Assembly: GCA_019828595.1 (NCBI GenBank)
Contig: JAHQRK010000009.1
Coordinates: forward strand, 186,001 to 250,000
Direction of reading: 5' to 3'
Source: Aphanomyces cochlioides
Taxonomy: Eukaryota > Oomycota > Saprolegniomycetes > Saprolegniales > Verrucalvaceae
Length of the DNA stretch: 64,000 nucleotides
The notes beneath the pieces were generated by a model. The model was not told the DNA's origin and did not search any database. It saw only the letters and a list, made by a program, of their open reading frames with translations. Positions 8,825-18,048 of this stretch are shown here, in pieces (position 1 is the first letter of the stretch; each line of letters starts with the position of its first letter). The position numbers were made by a program, and so were the translations under genes.

Positions 8825-9304
8825 TTATACTAGTCGAAAACTACCACCACGTTTCTTCGCACGAACAAGGGCCATACGATCTTTAGCCGCTTGAGAGCCC
8901 TTTTGAAAACCTACGCCGCTAAGTTTACGAATGCCTTCCCTAATAGGGGCCAATTCTGGATTACTATATGCGATTGCATCTCCAACTCCACTTAGTACAG
9001 GTTTAATTACACTATTCCAAGCCGTACTCAAACCTGATCTCAAACTATCCCAAATGCTTCCGCCTTGGTGATGGCTTAAATCGTGATGAATTTCCCCTTC
9101 AGTAAAATCCAAACGAGCTCCTTTATTAGCTTTTTGAGCTTGAACTATTTTGCTATAATTAGCTGGATGCACAAGCATTGGCTTACTTCCTTTTAAATCA
9201 TCAGCGCTAAATACAACTGTACCACCTTTGGATGCTTTAGAAAGTTTTTTCTTTGAAAGAGATGATGATACGTGAACTACTTTATAACCTCCTGTTCCTT
9301 TCAT
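8825..9304 (-). CDS. PLV minor virion protein with Gly-Gly sites (159 aa)
   Basis: A 159-aa basic protein. It opens with MKGTGG, has a second GG at about residue 97 (HHQGG), followed by an amphipathic segment (IWDSLRSGLSTAWNSVI) and a hydrophobic stretch, and ends with KKRGGSFRLV. Paired glycines after a basic or hydrophobic context resemble cleavage sites of adenovirus-type proteases, and the amphipathic helix recalls the membrane-active helix of adenovirus pVI. I therefore read it as a processed internal capsid protein. That role is inferred; the motifs are visible. It is not homologous to anything I can name with certainty. Confidence 0.6.
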   Translation of the reverse strand: MKGTGGYKVVHVSSSLSKKKLSKASKGGTVVFSADDLKGSKPMLVHPANYSKIVQAQKANKGARLDFTEGEIHHDLSHHQGGSIWDSLRSGLSTAWNSVIKPVLSGVGDAIAYSNPELAPIREGIRKLSGVGFQKGSQAAKDRMALVRAKKRGGSFRLV

Positions 9305-9374
9305 ATTTCGTTGATTTAAACGAAGTCTATATTTTATGAATTACATAAAAATAAAAATATATTATTAAATCATC

Positions 9375-9581
9375 TTAAAGAGCAAATGTCTTTGATTTTT
9401 GCTCTAATTTCTTTTTTCTTTTATATTCATCAATAGATGGTCCATATCTTTGAAAACTTGATTTTGGTTCTGTATTATCAATGATTAAGTTTTCCATCGT
9501 TTCAATTAGTCTATCTTCATTTTCTTTGGCCTTTTTATTATATATTTTTAAAAATGGATGTTTAACATTAATCGTTTTCAT
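9375..9581 (-). CDS. Small charged hypothetical PLV protein (68 aa)
   Basis: A 68-aa Lys/Glu-rich protein without recognised motif. It stops 5 bp short of the neighbouring 443-aa gene (9587), which is transcribed in the same direction just upstream. Close packing and AT-rich codon use support it as a real gene. No membrane segment or zinc ligand is visible. Confidence 0.55.
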   Translation of the reverse strand: MKTINVKHPFLKIYNKKAKENEDRLIETMENLIIDNTEPKSSFQRYGPSIDEYKRKKKLEQKSKTFAL

Positions 9582-9586
9582 AGCTT

Positions 9587-10918
9587 CTATATTGTCATCA
9601 TCAAAATATCATTGAATTGTTTATCGCTTAAAATTCCATTTTGAAATAAATGAATCGACATCTTCTTTAGTTCCGATTTGATCAAAGGATTATCATTACC
9701 GATCTTGATTTCACCAATGAGCTTATTGAATTCAGCAACATATTTATCACTACCATCTCGTGGATCACTAATAGTTTCTTTAAACGAATTTAACAATTTA
9801 CAAACTTTTAGAGTATCGTAAAACGCAATTTTATCTTTGTTGTCAAGCTGATTATAAAGACTATAATCAATAACTCCATCAAATAACAAGATTTTGATGA
9901 TTTGAAGTAGTTTATCTGACATTTTTAATCGTTTAAAACAGGAATTACCAGACGGATGGCGTAAACTTAAATATCCTTGACCTAGAGCTTTCAAATTGAC
10001 ATATTTAGCTCCAAGAGGTCGATATAAATAATCTTTTTCAAAATTATGTAAATGCGAAATTCCCGCGCCGATTAAGCCTCGTCCAATGAGTTTTTTACGG
10101 GCGATTAATTTAAAGCCTTGGCCTTCCATTTTGATATCAGGTTCGCTTTTAATTGACATTTGAGTAACGCCTTGTCGGATGCCATTCACACGTCTATTTT
10201 CATCAATAATTTTGTCAATTTTTTCTTTTGTAGCAACCCAATCGTAATCAATTATACGTTTATTCTTATTTTCATGATCACTCCGTATGGTAAATAGTCT
10301 TCCCGATCTTCCCAAGTATACACTCTTATCTTCATCACCATTTAGTAATATCGGAGAAATCTTTCTTGTTTTAAAGAAGTTCCAATTGTCCTTATAAAGT
10401 TTTATAATTTGTTCTCTTGGAGTTTTTTTGTTATCCTCTGCGGGAAATATTGGTTTTGACTCTTCGTCGTCTTCATCAGACAAAATTCTGAAACGATTTC
10501 TTGTTTCGACAGGGGGCATATTTTCTAATTTGATTTGATCCCTTGTTTTAATTCTGGGTTCGTATCTTGGATTACTTTCATATTGAGTTCCAGTTGTAAT
10601 ACCCATTGGCTCGGTTTGAGCAGATCTGGCTTTCGTATTTCGTTTAGTTTGGGTTTGTATAGTTCTACCGTTTGATTCGGTTTGAACTTCAATGGTTCTT
10701 GGGTTTGATGAATCTGTTTGAATTTCAATTGTTCTGCCAATATTTGAAGACATTTGAGGTTTTGGTAGAATTACATTTGATGCAACATCACTACTCCAAA
10801 TAGCAGTTTCATATGCCTTTTGTTTAATAGCATCGATCTTTTTATCAAGTTTGATTTGATCATAATATTCTTGTAATTTTGCTTTTTTATCAGCGAGATC
10901 CTTATAGGTCGGATACAT
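9587..10918 (-). CDS. PLV protein with five LC8-like motifs and a conserved C-terminal domain
   Basis: A 443-aa protein. The N-terminal 40 residues look helical and Lys-rich. Residues 62-114 are a disordered array of QT-centred motifs (EIQTDS, EVQTES, TQTKR, SAQTEP, GTQYE) with the central Gln at 67, 79, 90, 101 and 112, spacings 12, 11, 11 and 11. An acidic stretch (SDEDDEE) follows at about 147-153. A Gly-rich MEGQGF/IGRGLIGAG patch lies at about 264-287. The C-terminal 150 residues (RPLGAKYVNLKAL, LRHPSGN, then MSDKLLQIIKILLF) resemble a domain I recall from many Maverick/Polinton proteins of unknown, probably structural, role. The QT array matches the recognition grammar of dynein light chain LC8. 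The function is inferred. Confidence 0.65.
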   Translation of the reverse strand: MYPTYKDLADKKAKLQEYYDQIKLDKKIDAIKQKAYETAIWSSDVASNVILPKPQMSSNIGRTIEIQTDSSNPRTIEVQTESNGRTIQTQTKRNTKARSAQTEPMGITTGTQYESNPRYEPRIKTRDQIKLENMPPVETRNRFRILSDEDDEESKPIFPAEDNKKTPREQIIKLYKDNWNFFKTRKISPILLNGDEDKSVYLGRSGRLFTIRSDHENKNKRIIDYDWVATKEKIDKIIDENRRVNGIRQGVTQMSIKSEPDIKMEGQGFKLIARKKLIGRGLIGAGISHLHNFEKDYLYRPLGAKYVNLKALGQGYLSLRHPSGNSCFKRLKMSDKLLQIIKILLFDGVIDYSLYNQLDNKDKIAFYDTLKVCKLLNSFKETISDPRDGSDKYVAEFNKLIGEIKIGNDNPLIKSELKKMSIHLFQNGILSDKQFNDILMMTI

Positions 10919-10956
10919 TTTACTACGAATTAATTAACGTATATATATTTGGTAGT

Positions 10957-12045
10957 TTATATTACCTGTGCAAAATAATTTTTTTCTAATTGACTCATTT
11001 GATTTTTATTAAATATTCTTAGATTCTTCTGAGGCTCCCATGATTCACTTCCATCAGCCCATTTAACCAGATATTTGTATTGACCATTTTTTAGTTTCTT
11101 GTGACTTAAAATTTTCTCAGCTTCATAAATGTCATTTGCTCTTCCATCAGCGTCAGTAGTTTGAGCTTCTACTATTTTTATATCATTAACTGGTTTATAT
11201 ACGACGTGATTATTTTTTGATCGTAAATGCGTCTTTAGTCCATCTAATCCAATAAATTCATAAACGGATTTTGAATATTTAGCACCTTCTTTTTGAAATG
11301 GATTTTTTGGTTTCAATTTGTAACGTACTTTTGAGCCAATCGGGATGCTTTCTAAGACTTGCTTTGCTACATTTTGGTTATGATCATTTTCGGAAAATAT
11401 GACTTTTCCTTTCATCTCATTTGGCGTTGCATGAATGGATGAATGTTCCGTGTCATTGTAATTTGAAATTGCATCGTTTAGATGCTTTTGAGTTAGCTTT
11501 TTAAAGATTCCTGTCTCGAACATTTTGGTTAGTCTTGATTTTAACGTTCTAATGAATCGATCTACCTTGCCTAGAATTGTATGATCCCCAGACTCTCCAG
11601 CGTAATGACTGATATGTTCTTTTGTTAACAGTTCTTGAACTTTTTTATTCATAAACTCATTTCCATTATCTGATGTAAACGAATGTGTTTTGTTTCGAGA
11701 AAGAAATTCTTCTATTGCTTTTCTAACTACAGGCGCAGTTTTGTTTTTCAACAATTTGGCGAAGCCGATTCGACTGTTAATATTGATTGCGATAAATATT
11801 GGTTGTTTTTGCCAAAAAGCTAAATCCATTTGCCATGAGTTTGGATTGTTGCTTGCAATTTTGAACTCAGGAAATTTCTTGTTTTGAGCTGAATGCTGTT
11901 GAATATCAGTTTGTTTCTTATACCAATCGCGAACTTGTTTTAGAGTAATAGAATTATTAAGTTCTTTTGCTTTTTTATACAATGCTGTTGCGCTAATGAA
12001 TCCAATCTTTGGATCATAGTATAATTTTTTAAGAAGTGCAGACAT
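10957..12045 (-). CDS. Retroviral-type integrase with chromodomain
   Basis: A 362-aa Polinton-class integrase. An N-terminal helical region (1-50) precedes an RNase-H-fold core with WQMDLAFW (Asp74), SDNGNEF (Asp126) and GKVDRFIRTLKSRL. The third acidic residue is Asp162, exactly 35 residues after Asp126, so the triad is DD35D rather than DD35E. A chromodomain (about 306-357: YEAEKILSHKK, KYLVKWADGSESWEPQ) closes the protein and could steer insertion to modified histones. It would join element ends to host DNA. The gene lies 9 bp downstream of the polymerase gene (12055) and in the same direction. The family assignment is firm. Confidence 0.9.
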   Translation of the reverse strand: MSALLKKLYYDPKIGFISATALYKKAKELNNSITLKQVRDWYKKQTDIQQHSAQNKKFPEFKIASNNPNSWQMDLAFWQKQPIFIAININSRIGFAKLLKNKTAPVVRKAIEEFLSRNKTHSFTSDNGNEFMNKKVQELLTKEHISHYAGESGDHTILGKVDRFIRTLKSRLTKMFETGIFKKLTQKHLNDAISNYNDTEHSSIHATPNEMKGKVIFSENDHNQNVAKQVLESIPIGSKVRYKLKPKNPFQKEGAKYSKSVYEFIGLDGLKTHLRSKNNHVVYKPVNDIKIVEAQTTDADGRANDIYEAEKILSHKKLKNGQYKYLVKWADGSESWEPQKNLRIFNKNQMSQLEKNYFAQVI

Positions 12046-12054
12046 ATTATATAT

Positions 12055-15000
12055 CTAAGCAAATGAAACTTTTCTTGTAAACTTCAATCTCTTGCTTACC
12101 TTTTGTGTCTTAGTGTTAATGTCGATTGAACAACATTCGCTTAGATCAAATTCCATTGATTCACCATTATACATCTTCACATACTTTTCGAGAGGATTTT
12201 CTTTAAGAAGCTTTCCAGGAATACCCTTCATACGAATATGATGTCCCTCAACATCATTACCATCGCAAGATAGCACATTCACATAGCTTTTTTTTCCTAA
12301 GAATATTGACTCCTTAGCATAAACCTCTCCTTTTGAACCTTCAAGACTAAAATCTGTATGAAATTGCCCCATTTGCTTTCCAATTAGTTCTCTTCCATAT
12401 TTTTCTTTAAAAGCGATTGCCAATTTTGGAACCCCATCACGATCAATCATCATCGAATCTGTATCCTGATACCAAATGTTAGCTTTAATATCTTCTGCAA
12501 GACACATAACTTCATTCATAATATGTTTTGAAGAATCGAGTATCTGAACTCCAAGATGAGCTGGTGAATAATGTTCATAGAGATATTTGTGTTCTTCAAA
12601 TAATGCCAAATCATCAGTAATTGGCGTTCTTGAAATCATTTTATGAATCTTTCGTTTTGTTCGCTCTTTAATCTCGTCAGATCCTTTGACAAGTATCTTC
12701 TCTTTTACAATTGGTTTTTGAATTAGCTTTCCGTAAGCGCTATTGAGGAGCAATTTGATTCCTTCTTGTAGAGGATTGCCTTCTTTTTTCAACTTAAGTC
12801 GTTCGTTGAATAATTCTTTTACTGCTTCTACTATCTTTGGATTAAAACCTTCATCCCAATAACAACCTTCAATTACCGTATATGTAGCATTTTGAAATTT
12901 TACAATATCTTCAAGAGCTTGCTTTCCAATAACCATTGTTTGTCCTATGATATCATTTGTAAAACCACGTGATCCATCTTGTTGAATACTTAAAAGTGGA
13001 AAACTTTGATGTTTTCCGATAGAGTTAAATCTAACTCGAGCAATGTAATAATCAGCATTATTCGGAATTGTATCCTTAAAGAATTTTGCTTTACCTTTTA
13101 CATAACCGCTTAATATTGATTGTCCTGATGGATATAGTGAAACAGCATCAAAATCCGATAATTGATGTTTAATGTGATACTTCTTATTATCTCGAGTCAT
13201 AACTCGTCCTCCAACAATAGCTTGTCTGATAAATCCCAGAACGATTCCATTTTGTTCATAGCAACCATCAAAGCAACCTTGATTATGTTGAATTGCATAA
13301 GCAATTGATGGCATAGACATAAATCGATATACATCAATGTTGAAACGATTAATAAACATCATTCTGAAAGCTTCAAAACAAGTGTGAAGAACATCAACAT
13401 CGCGATTACAATAATGTATAGCATACTTCTGGATATCGATTTGGTCTTCAATTACTGCACCGATCTTGTTTGCGTTGGCAATCATAGCTCCTTTGTCTTC
13501 AAATCCATTGAGATAGCTAAGCTTCCACATTGACTTGAAGTTGTTTTCATTTATGAAGTCATGAGGAAATGATTCTTTTTCTAAGTTAAGATCTTTGCTT
13601 GCATCCTTGAACATCTTTGGAAGATTTGCAAGTTTGCTATTAATAAAACTCATTGAGCATTTGACTACAAGTTCAGAGCTTTTATAAAAGCAATGAGCTT
13701 GCTTTAGTCGAGTTCCGCATTCTATCATATTGCTCTTTTGAGAAAAGCTTGTTACGTGTTTCATTAGAAAACGCAAATCGAATCCAGCATTGTGAGCCCA
13801 AAGTAAATTATGACTCTTTTCGGGAATTGACTCTAGAAATCGTTGAGCACAGTCAAACCCATAAAAGTTTTGTGTTTCGCCTGTTGAATACAGCTTTCTA
13901 AATTTATACTTTAGGATCTTGAAAGATATGCAGTAGGCAACGTGCTCGTTATCATTATTTACTAATGTTTCAAAATCGAAATAGATAACATTAAAGTTGA
14001 TTATTTCTTCATATTGTTTAGTGTATTTATTAATTACTTGATTGAAAGGCGATTGACCAAATTTCATTGTACCATCAACACGTCCAATTTCTTTGAATGT
14101 ATTCTCATCAAAGTCTTCTTCATATAATGAATCAACTTTTTGATACTCATTGTTAAGTAGTTTAGGAACATTACTTTGAGTAATAGGAATAAGTAATTTA
14201 TCTCTGTTGTGATATAAATGTGAAATGACTTCAAAACTGTCAAGAAACTTGATTCGTTTTGAATTATAACTAACTCGTCCGTGATGAAGTATAAATTCAG
14301 TCGATCCTTCTATTTTTACAATTTCTGGATTATTAAGAGCTGTTAGAGTGATTTTAGTTTCTTTAATAGCAAATACGTGTTTTGGCGTTACTCCAAGACG
14401 AATTACATTGTTACTATGAGGTCCATAATTATTAATATTATAACTTTTAACTCCATTATTGTTTTTATAGGTTTTTACTTCCAATCTTAACTTAAACTTT
14501 TCTGCTATTTTTTTAAACAAATTAGTTGTAATACCTGAATGAAACATTAGTTGCTTAATTTTATTAACAATGACTTTTGAAACTCCTCCTTGCTCAAGAG
14601 CATATAGAAAGCATGGAATTTCTGATTCTTTTGGAAGACCATTTGGTGATTCAGGATATACTTGAAATTGGTCAAGTAAATACTCTGCTTTTGTTAAATA
14701 ACGGAAAAAGTTTTTGCGAGATGATCTGGATTGCTTTGGATCTTCAATCCATTCTAACGTTATCATTGTTGTTGGAAGAATGTTAAGATCAACATCAGCT
14801 CCGGATGTGTATTCATTATTTTCAGTTATATAAAGATTTTCAATATTTACTTGATTAGAATTCAAATGATACGTTCGAAGAGTTGATCCATCTATATCCA
14901 GAAAATGAACTAATAAGTTTTTGTCGGCAGGAGCAATGATGTTTGGACGAATTCGCTTAAATTGTTCAAGAAGCAAAGTTGTTGTTTGATAACTGTTAAC

Positions 15001-15228
15001 CTTCTTTAATGCTTTGAAATCACTTAATTGTGATTTAGCTTTATACATCTTAAAGACTGATGCAATTTTAGTCTGAGAGTCAGCTTTACGTTGTGGTTGA
15101 TTTAGGATTTCTTGGATCTTGGATATTTTCATATCCCATCTAACGGGGAGACCAAGTGATTTAGCCTGTTGATAGACTACTGACTTGGCTCTAGTTGCTT
15201 TAATTGCATTATTAGCTTTTGAAGACAT
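12055..15228 (-). CDS. Protein-primed family B DNA polymerase
   Basis: A 1,057-aa intact polymerase. The proofreading exonuclease has Exo I YFDFET (Asp418/Glu420), Exo II HNAGFD (about 479-484) and Exo III YCNRD (about 606-610). The polymerase has motif A DFDAVSLYPS (about 692-701), motif B LLLNSAYGK (about 826-834) and motif C YQDTDS (about 920-925). The roughly 400-residue N-terminal extension has no motif I can name and may supply the terminal-protein function. It would copy the linear element from a protein primer at its ends. All catalytic residues are present and there is no frameshift in 3.2 kb, which argues that the insertion is young or selected. Confidence 0.93.
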   Translation of the reverse strand: MSSKANNAIKATRAKSVVYQQAKSLGLPVRWDMKISKIQEILNQPQRKADSQTKIASVFKMYKAKSQLSDFKALKKVNSYQTTTLLLEQFKRIRPNIIAPADKNLLVHFLDIDGSTLRTYHLNSNQVNIENLYITENNEYTSGADVDLNILPTTMITLEWIEDPKQSRSSRKNFFRYLTKAEYLLDQFQVYPESPNGLPKESEIPCFLYALEQGGVSKVIVNKIKQLMFHSGITTNLFKKIAEKFKLRLEVKTYKNNNGVKSYNINNYGPHSNNVIRLGVTPKHVFAIKETKITLTALNNPEIVKIEGSTEFILHHGRVSYNSKRIKFLDSFEVISHLYHNRDKLLIPITQSNVPKLLNNEYQKVDSLYEEDFDENTFKEIGRVDGTMKFGQSPFNQVINKYTKQYEEIINFNVIYFDFETLVNNDNEHVAYCISFKILKYKFRKLYSTGETQNFYGFDCAQRFLESIPEKSHNLLWAHNAGFDLRFLMKHVTSFSQKSNMIECGTRLKQAHCFYKSSELVVKCSMSFINSKLANLPKMFKDASKDLNLEKESFPHDFINENNFKSMWKLSYLNGFEDKGAMIANANKIGAVIEDQIDIQKYAIHYCNRDVDVLHTCFEAFRMMFINRFNIDVYRFMSMPSIAYAIQHNQGCFDGCYEQNGIVLGFIRQAIVGGRVMTRDNKKYHIKHQLSDFDAVSLYPSGQSILSGYVKGKAKFFKDTIPNNADYYIARVRFNSIGKHQSFPLLSIQQDGSRGFTNDIIGQTMVIGKQALEDIVKFQNATYTVIEGCYWDEGFNPKIVEAVKELFNERLKLKKEGNPLQEGIKLLLNSAYGKLIQKPIVKEKILVKGSDEIKERTKRKIHKMISRTPITDDLALFEEHKYLYEHYSPAHLGVQILDSSKHIMNEVMCLAEDIKANIWYQDTDSMMIDRDGVPKLAIAFKEKYGRELIGKQMGQFHTDFSLEGSKGEVYAKESIFLGKKSYVNVLSCDGNDVEGHHIRMKGIPGKLLKENPLEKYVKMYNGESMEFDLSECCSIDINTKTQKVSKRLKFTRKVSFA

Positions 15229-15345
15229 AATTTTTCAGATCTATATAATTACAATTTTTCTTTCAAGATCAAATTGTTTTTCTTGAAGATGTATATGAGT
15301 TGGAATAAAAAAAATATAGCTTAGAAAATATCAAAATTCTGTGTC

Positions 15346-15501
15346 TTAAACATTGATTTGTCTTAACAAATTAACTTCTCTTTTGTAGTGATTTCTAGCA
15401 TTAATTCGATCCAAGATGCGTTGTTGATGTTTGTAGTAATAATCGTGATTCACCTGAACTCTTGGTTTTTTGTCTTCGGGTGATTTCTTTGGTGGAGCCA
15501 T
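15346..15501 (-). CDS. Small basic PLV protein (51 aa)
   Basis: A short frame starting MAPPKKSPEDKK, with basic and aromatic residues (DYYYKHQQRILDRINARNHYKREVNLL) likely to form one helix. It lies upstream of the polymerase gene in the same direction and is the last element gene before the right border. The Lys-rich start and helical second half suggest a nucleic-acid-binding peptide; the family is unknown. Confidence 0.5.
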   Translation of the reverse strand: MAPPKKSPEDKKPRVQVNHDYYYKHQQRILDRINARNHYKREVNLLRQINV

Positions 15502-15524
15502 TTGTGATTATTTGTTGTATTATA

Positions 15525-15713
15525 TTATAAATAATTATTGTTCAAGATCAAATGAATTTTAAAATTTTCTGTATGAAGGTCAAGATTATGCTGGTGATGC
15601 AAAATGCTTTGAGTGGTGATCATTTTGCCTTTGGACACTTCCACAAGTGTTAATTGTGTTTTTTGCTCGAGGGTGTCTCTAGCGTATGGTTGTGGAAATG
15701 GGTGAGAATCCAT
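15525..15713 (-). pseudogene. Possible retroelement protease-like fragment at the right border
   Basis: A 62-codon leftward frame ending where the AT-rich element begins. The stretch QLTLVEVSKGKMITTQSIL followed by a hydrophobic FKIHLILNNNY weakly resembles the core of Ty3/gypsy aspartic proteases, but the catalytic D[ST]G region and the LG motif are absent. It could be host sequence cut by the PLV insertion. Recognition is tentative. Confidence 0.2.
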
Positions 15714-16155
15714 TCTTAGCTAATGGATGATGCCTTACTAATGCTTCTCGTCATGAGAATTTTGAAGTGGCCACGATATACCTTTAACAGCTATTACTAA
15801 CAAATACATGGAGATGAACGATTCTGACTTGAATGTTCACCAGGATGTCGTTGTACTCTTGATCGTGAGCCCGTTCGACCAGCTCTTTTGAGGCTAGACC
15901 ATCTCCATGAACTTCTAAATGAAGGGCAGCAAGACTTGCCTGAAACTATTGTTCCAAAGCCAGCTACGACCTCGTCAATGTCTTCGCTTTGGCTGAGAGA
16001 TAGCTGATGTACTTTGGGCCCATCGTTCAGAGAATGACCACGGCGGTCAATTGTAAGACAAGGCAAGCGGAGACGACTTGAGAGGCCTCATGCAAAACAA
16101 CTCCTTCATTCGACACAAGGAGAAGACAAATCTATTCTAGAATACAACAAGAGAG
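15714..16155. other. Unassigned DNA between PLV and FYVE pseudogene
   Basis: Base composition here is mixed, as in the host. No frame has a recognisable motif or a plausible splice structure. Confidence 0.4.
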
Positions 16156-17481
16156 TTAAAATTGCGGAGCGGTAGTCAACAAACTGGACGCGGGACTCCT
16201 GACGACGATGACACTGTGACAAGCTGAGGATCCATCCCCGTCGTCAATAATCGAGTTGGCCATCGCACCTCCGTACACGACATCTTCCTCTTCAATGCAC
16301 GGCACCGTCTTGCCCTCTCTGTCACAGTCGCAAATCAATACTCGATGCGCGCCTGCTTTATCAAGGGCGAAATCCCTTTCCGACGATCGCGGGCAAACGA
16401 GCACCACTCAGGACAATCGGCCGGACAATGCTGCTCACGACGGACGCCACTTCAAAATCGTCGTCGACTTGGATGACTTGGTGGGTGCATTTGGTACAAA
16501 TGGGCGTCAGGACAAACTTGTGATTGATCGGGATTTCCCATGACTTAAAACAATGCGAGCACACGACATGGCCACACCGTCGACAGTGTTGCTTTGGTCG
16601 TAACATGCCAAACGAGCGATGACAGAGCCGACATTGGTCCTGTTCCGCCGTCATGACAAACTGGTTGACATCGAGAAATGACATTTTTGACAGACGGCGT
16701 TCGCACAAGTAGCGCCGAAAGTCAAGCATCTGGGAGAACCGCTTCTTCATGGCGCGAACGGCGACAAAGCCGCGGGCGTTGCCGTTGAGTGTGCCTTGGA
16801 GCAATTGTGTATGCGCGAGATAGCCCGGTCTGTCCGTCTCGAGGAAGAGATGGCCAGAGCAATAATGCCACGCCCGAACAAGGCCGAGGAGACTCTCGAA
16901 ATCGGGACAGCACGTCAATTGTACGCTCCTCATGACGCGCACCCATCCTCGTCGGCCTTCAAATTCCACGTCGAATTGCGCTTCGACGTTGACAAAGTCG
17001 CGGTTTCGGATCACAAACGCTGTCTCTGCCGCGTGCCACTTGACGCCGATATAATTCCGTGGAATCGCTGCCGTCGGTTGCGTGAGCGTGTACAGCGTCG
17101 CGCCGTCGATCAAGTCTTTCGAGAACATTCGGCAATAGTCTTGGTACTGCTCTGTCGTCTCTGCACGGAACAAATCGGCAACTTCTTCAATCGTGGCTTG
17201 GAGCTGCGTAATGCCGCACCATGTAATCGTTGAGGGTGGTTTCGTCGGGTCGTGGCCGCGAAAGATACGCACGTTGCGGTTGCTGAAGCTCACGGGCTGC
17301 CAAGTGACGGCATTTGGATCCTGCGTGAGCTGGACCTATCAGAGGAATCGGGTCAACTCCTGCTACAGTAGCGCTATACCATGTCGAGAGACGCTTGGCG
17401 GCCCACTTGGCGAAGACATGCCTTGTCCTTGTCGCTCAGAGGCGGGCATTGGAAGAAGTCTTTCGGCAACGGGAGCTTCAT
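16156..17481 (-). pseudogene. START-like + FYVE protein, paralog 1, frameshifted near its 3' end
   Basis: Exon 1 is 17481-17380 (34 codons, MKLPLPKDFF...), a 44-bp intron is 17379-17336, and exon 2 follows from 17335. The body is a START-like lipid-binding domain (WCGITQLQATIEEVADLF, EQYQDYCRMF, GVKWHA, GRRGWVRVM, LTCCPDF) followed by a FYVE zinc finger (CRLCHRSF, HCRRCGHVVCSHC, CTKC). FYVE fingers bind PI3P on endosomes. After IVRPIVLSGA the frame runs into a stop at 16361, while the conserved tail (DKAGAHRVLICDCDREGK) continues one base out of phase and ends at 16156. The lesion is near 16395-16420. It is a frameshift, natural or a sequencing error. Confidence 0.8.
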
Positions 17482-18045
17482 TCCACGAGCGAAATCAAGG
17501 TTTGAATGGGATCTTCGACGCCCAACAGGTTGTTGATGTCAGATTGGCATGCTCTCCATCGCAACTGTTGGTTCCAACGCCTTGAAATTGGTGAGACTAA
17601 CTTTGTCCGGTCAAAATTAAACCAAGTGGGGCTTGGAAGCTCCTGACAAGCTCTGGATGGCCATGCGAGCTCTAGCAGAGCCACGACGATTTCTTCTAGC
17701 GGCGTTCTAGTACAAGCTTAGAGCTAGCTAGCTTTTTAGAGTAAACATGACGGATTTGAAGTCGGTCGTCGAGAATGACAGGGCAGAACCACCACCACGA
17801 CTATTACAATCGGAACGTGACCAATCTACTGTACACATGGATCTTCCACGACTGTACTCTCATCGTGAAGCTCATGAAAGGAACAAGGTTGCTGTGTACG
17901 TTGTTCTCTGCCTTTTGGGCTCCCAATTTCGAGCTGAAAGCTCGTTTAGTTTGGGGACAATAGGGGTGAGCTCTTCACCGAATTATGACAGCGGATCATG
18001 TAACACACGATGGGATGAAAGGGACGAAACACCGAGTCGAAACGA
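17482..18045. other. Intergenic stretch upstream of FYVE paralog 1
   Basis: Should hold the promoter of the leftward FYVE gene. A rightward 62-codon frame (17775-17963) has a protein-like composition (LLYTWIFHDCTLIVKLMKG) but no neighbour, splice pattern or motif I can name. Confidence 0.4.
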
Positions 18046-18048
18046 TAA

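Larger units (their letters stand above)
1100..15560. mobile_element. Integrated Polinton/polinton-like virus (PLV), ends approximate
   Basis: About 14.4 kb of AT-rich, intron-free, tightly packed DNA sits inside intron-bearing host sequence. It encodes the defining Polinton/PLV set: protein-primed PolB, retroviral-type integrase with chromodomain, double-jelly-roll major capsid protein, penton, FtsK/HerA-like packaging ATPase and adenovirus-type protease. It adds an S74-terminated fibre and several small proteins. Gene order is: small ORF (+), ExoX-C remnant (+), protease (-), capsid (+), fibre (-), ATPase (+), penton (+), then a leftward block of eight genes ending with PolB and a 51-aa protein. 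The capsid fits the PLV type better than the classical Maverick type (recalled family features, not searched). Borders are inferred from composition and gene content only; no terminal inverted repeats or target duplication were found. Confidence 0.88.

Noticed and set aside
15525..15713. Claim that the PLV inserted into a gypsy protease gene
   Set aside because: The matching downstream part of a protease is not found at the left border; similarity is weak.
17775..17963. 62-codon frame with protein-like hydrophobic composition
   Set aside because: No start context, splice sites, motif or homologous neighbour; too short to call.
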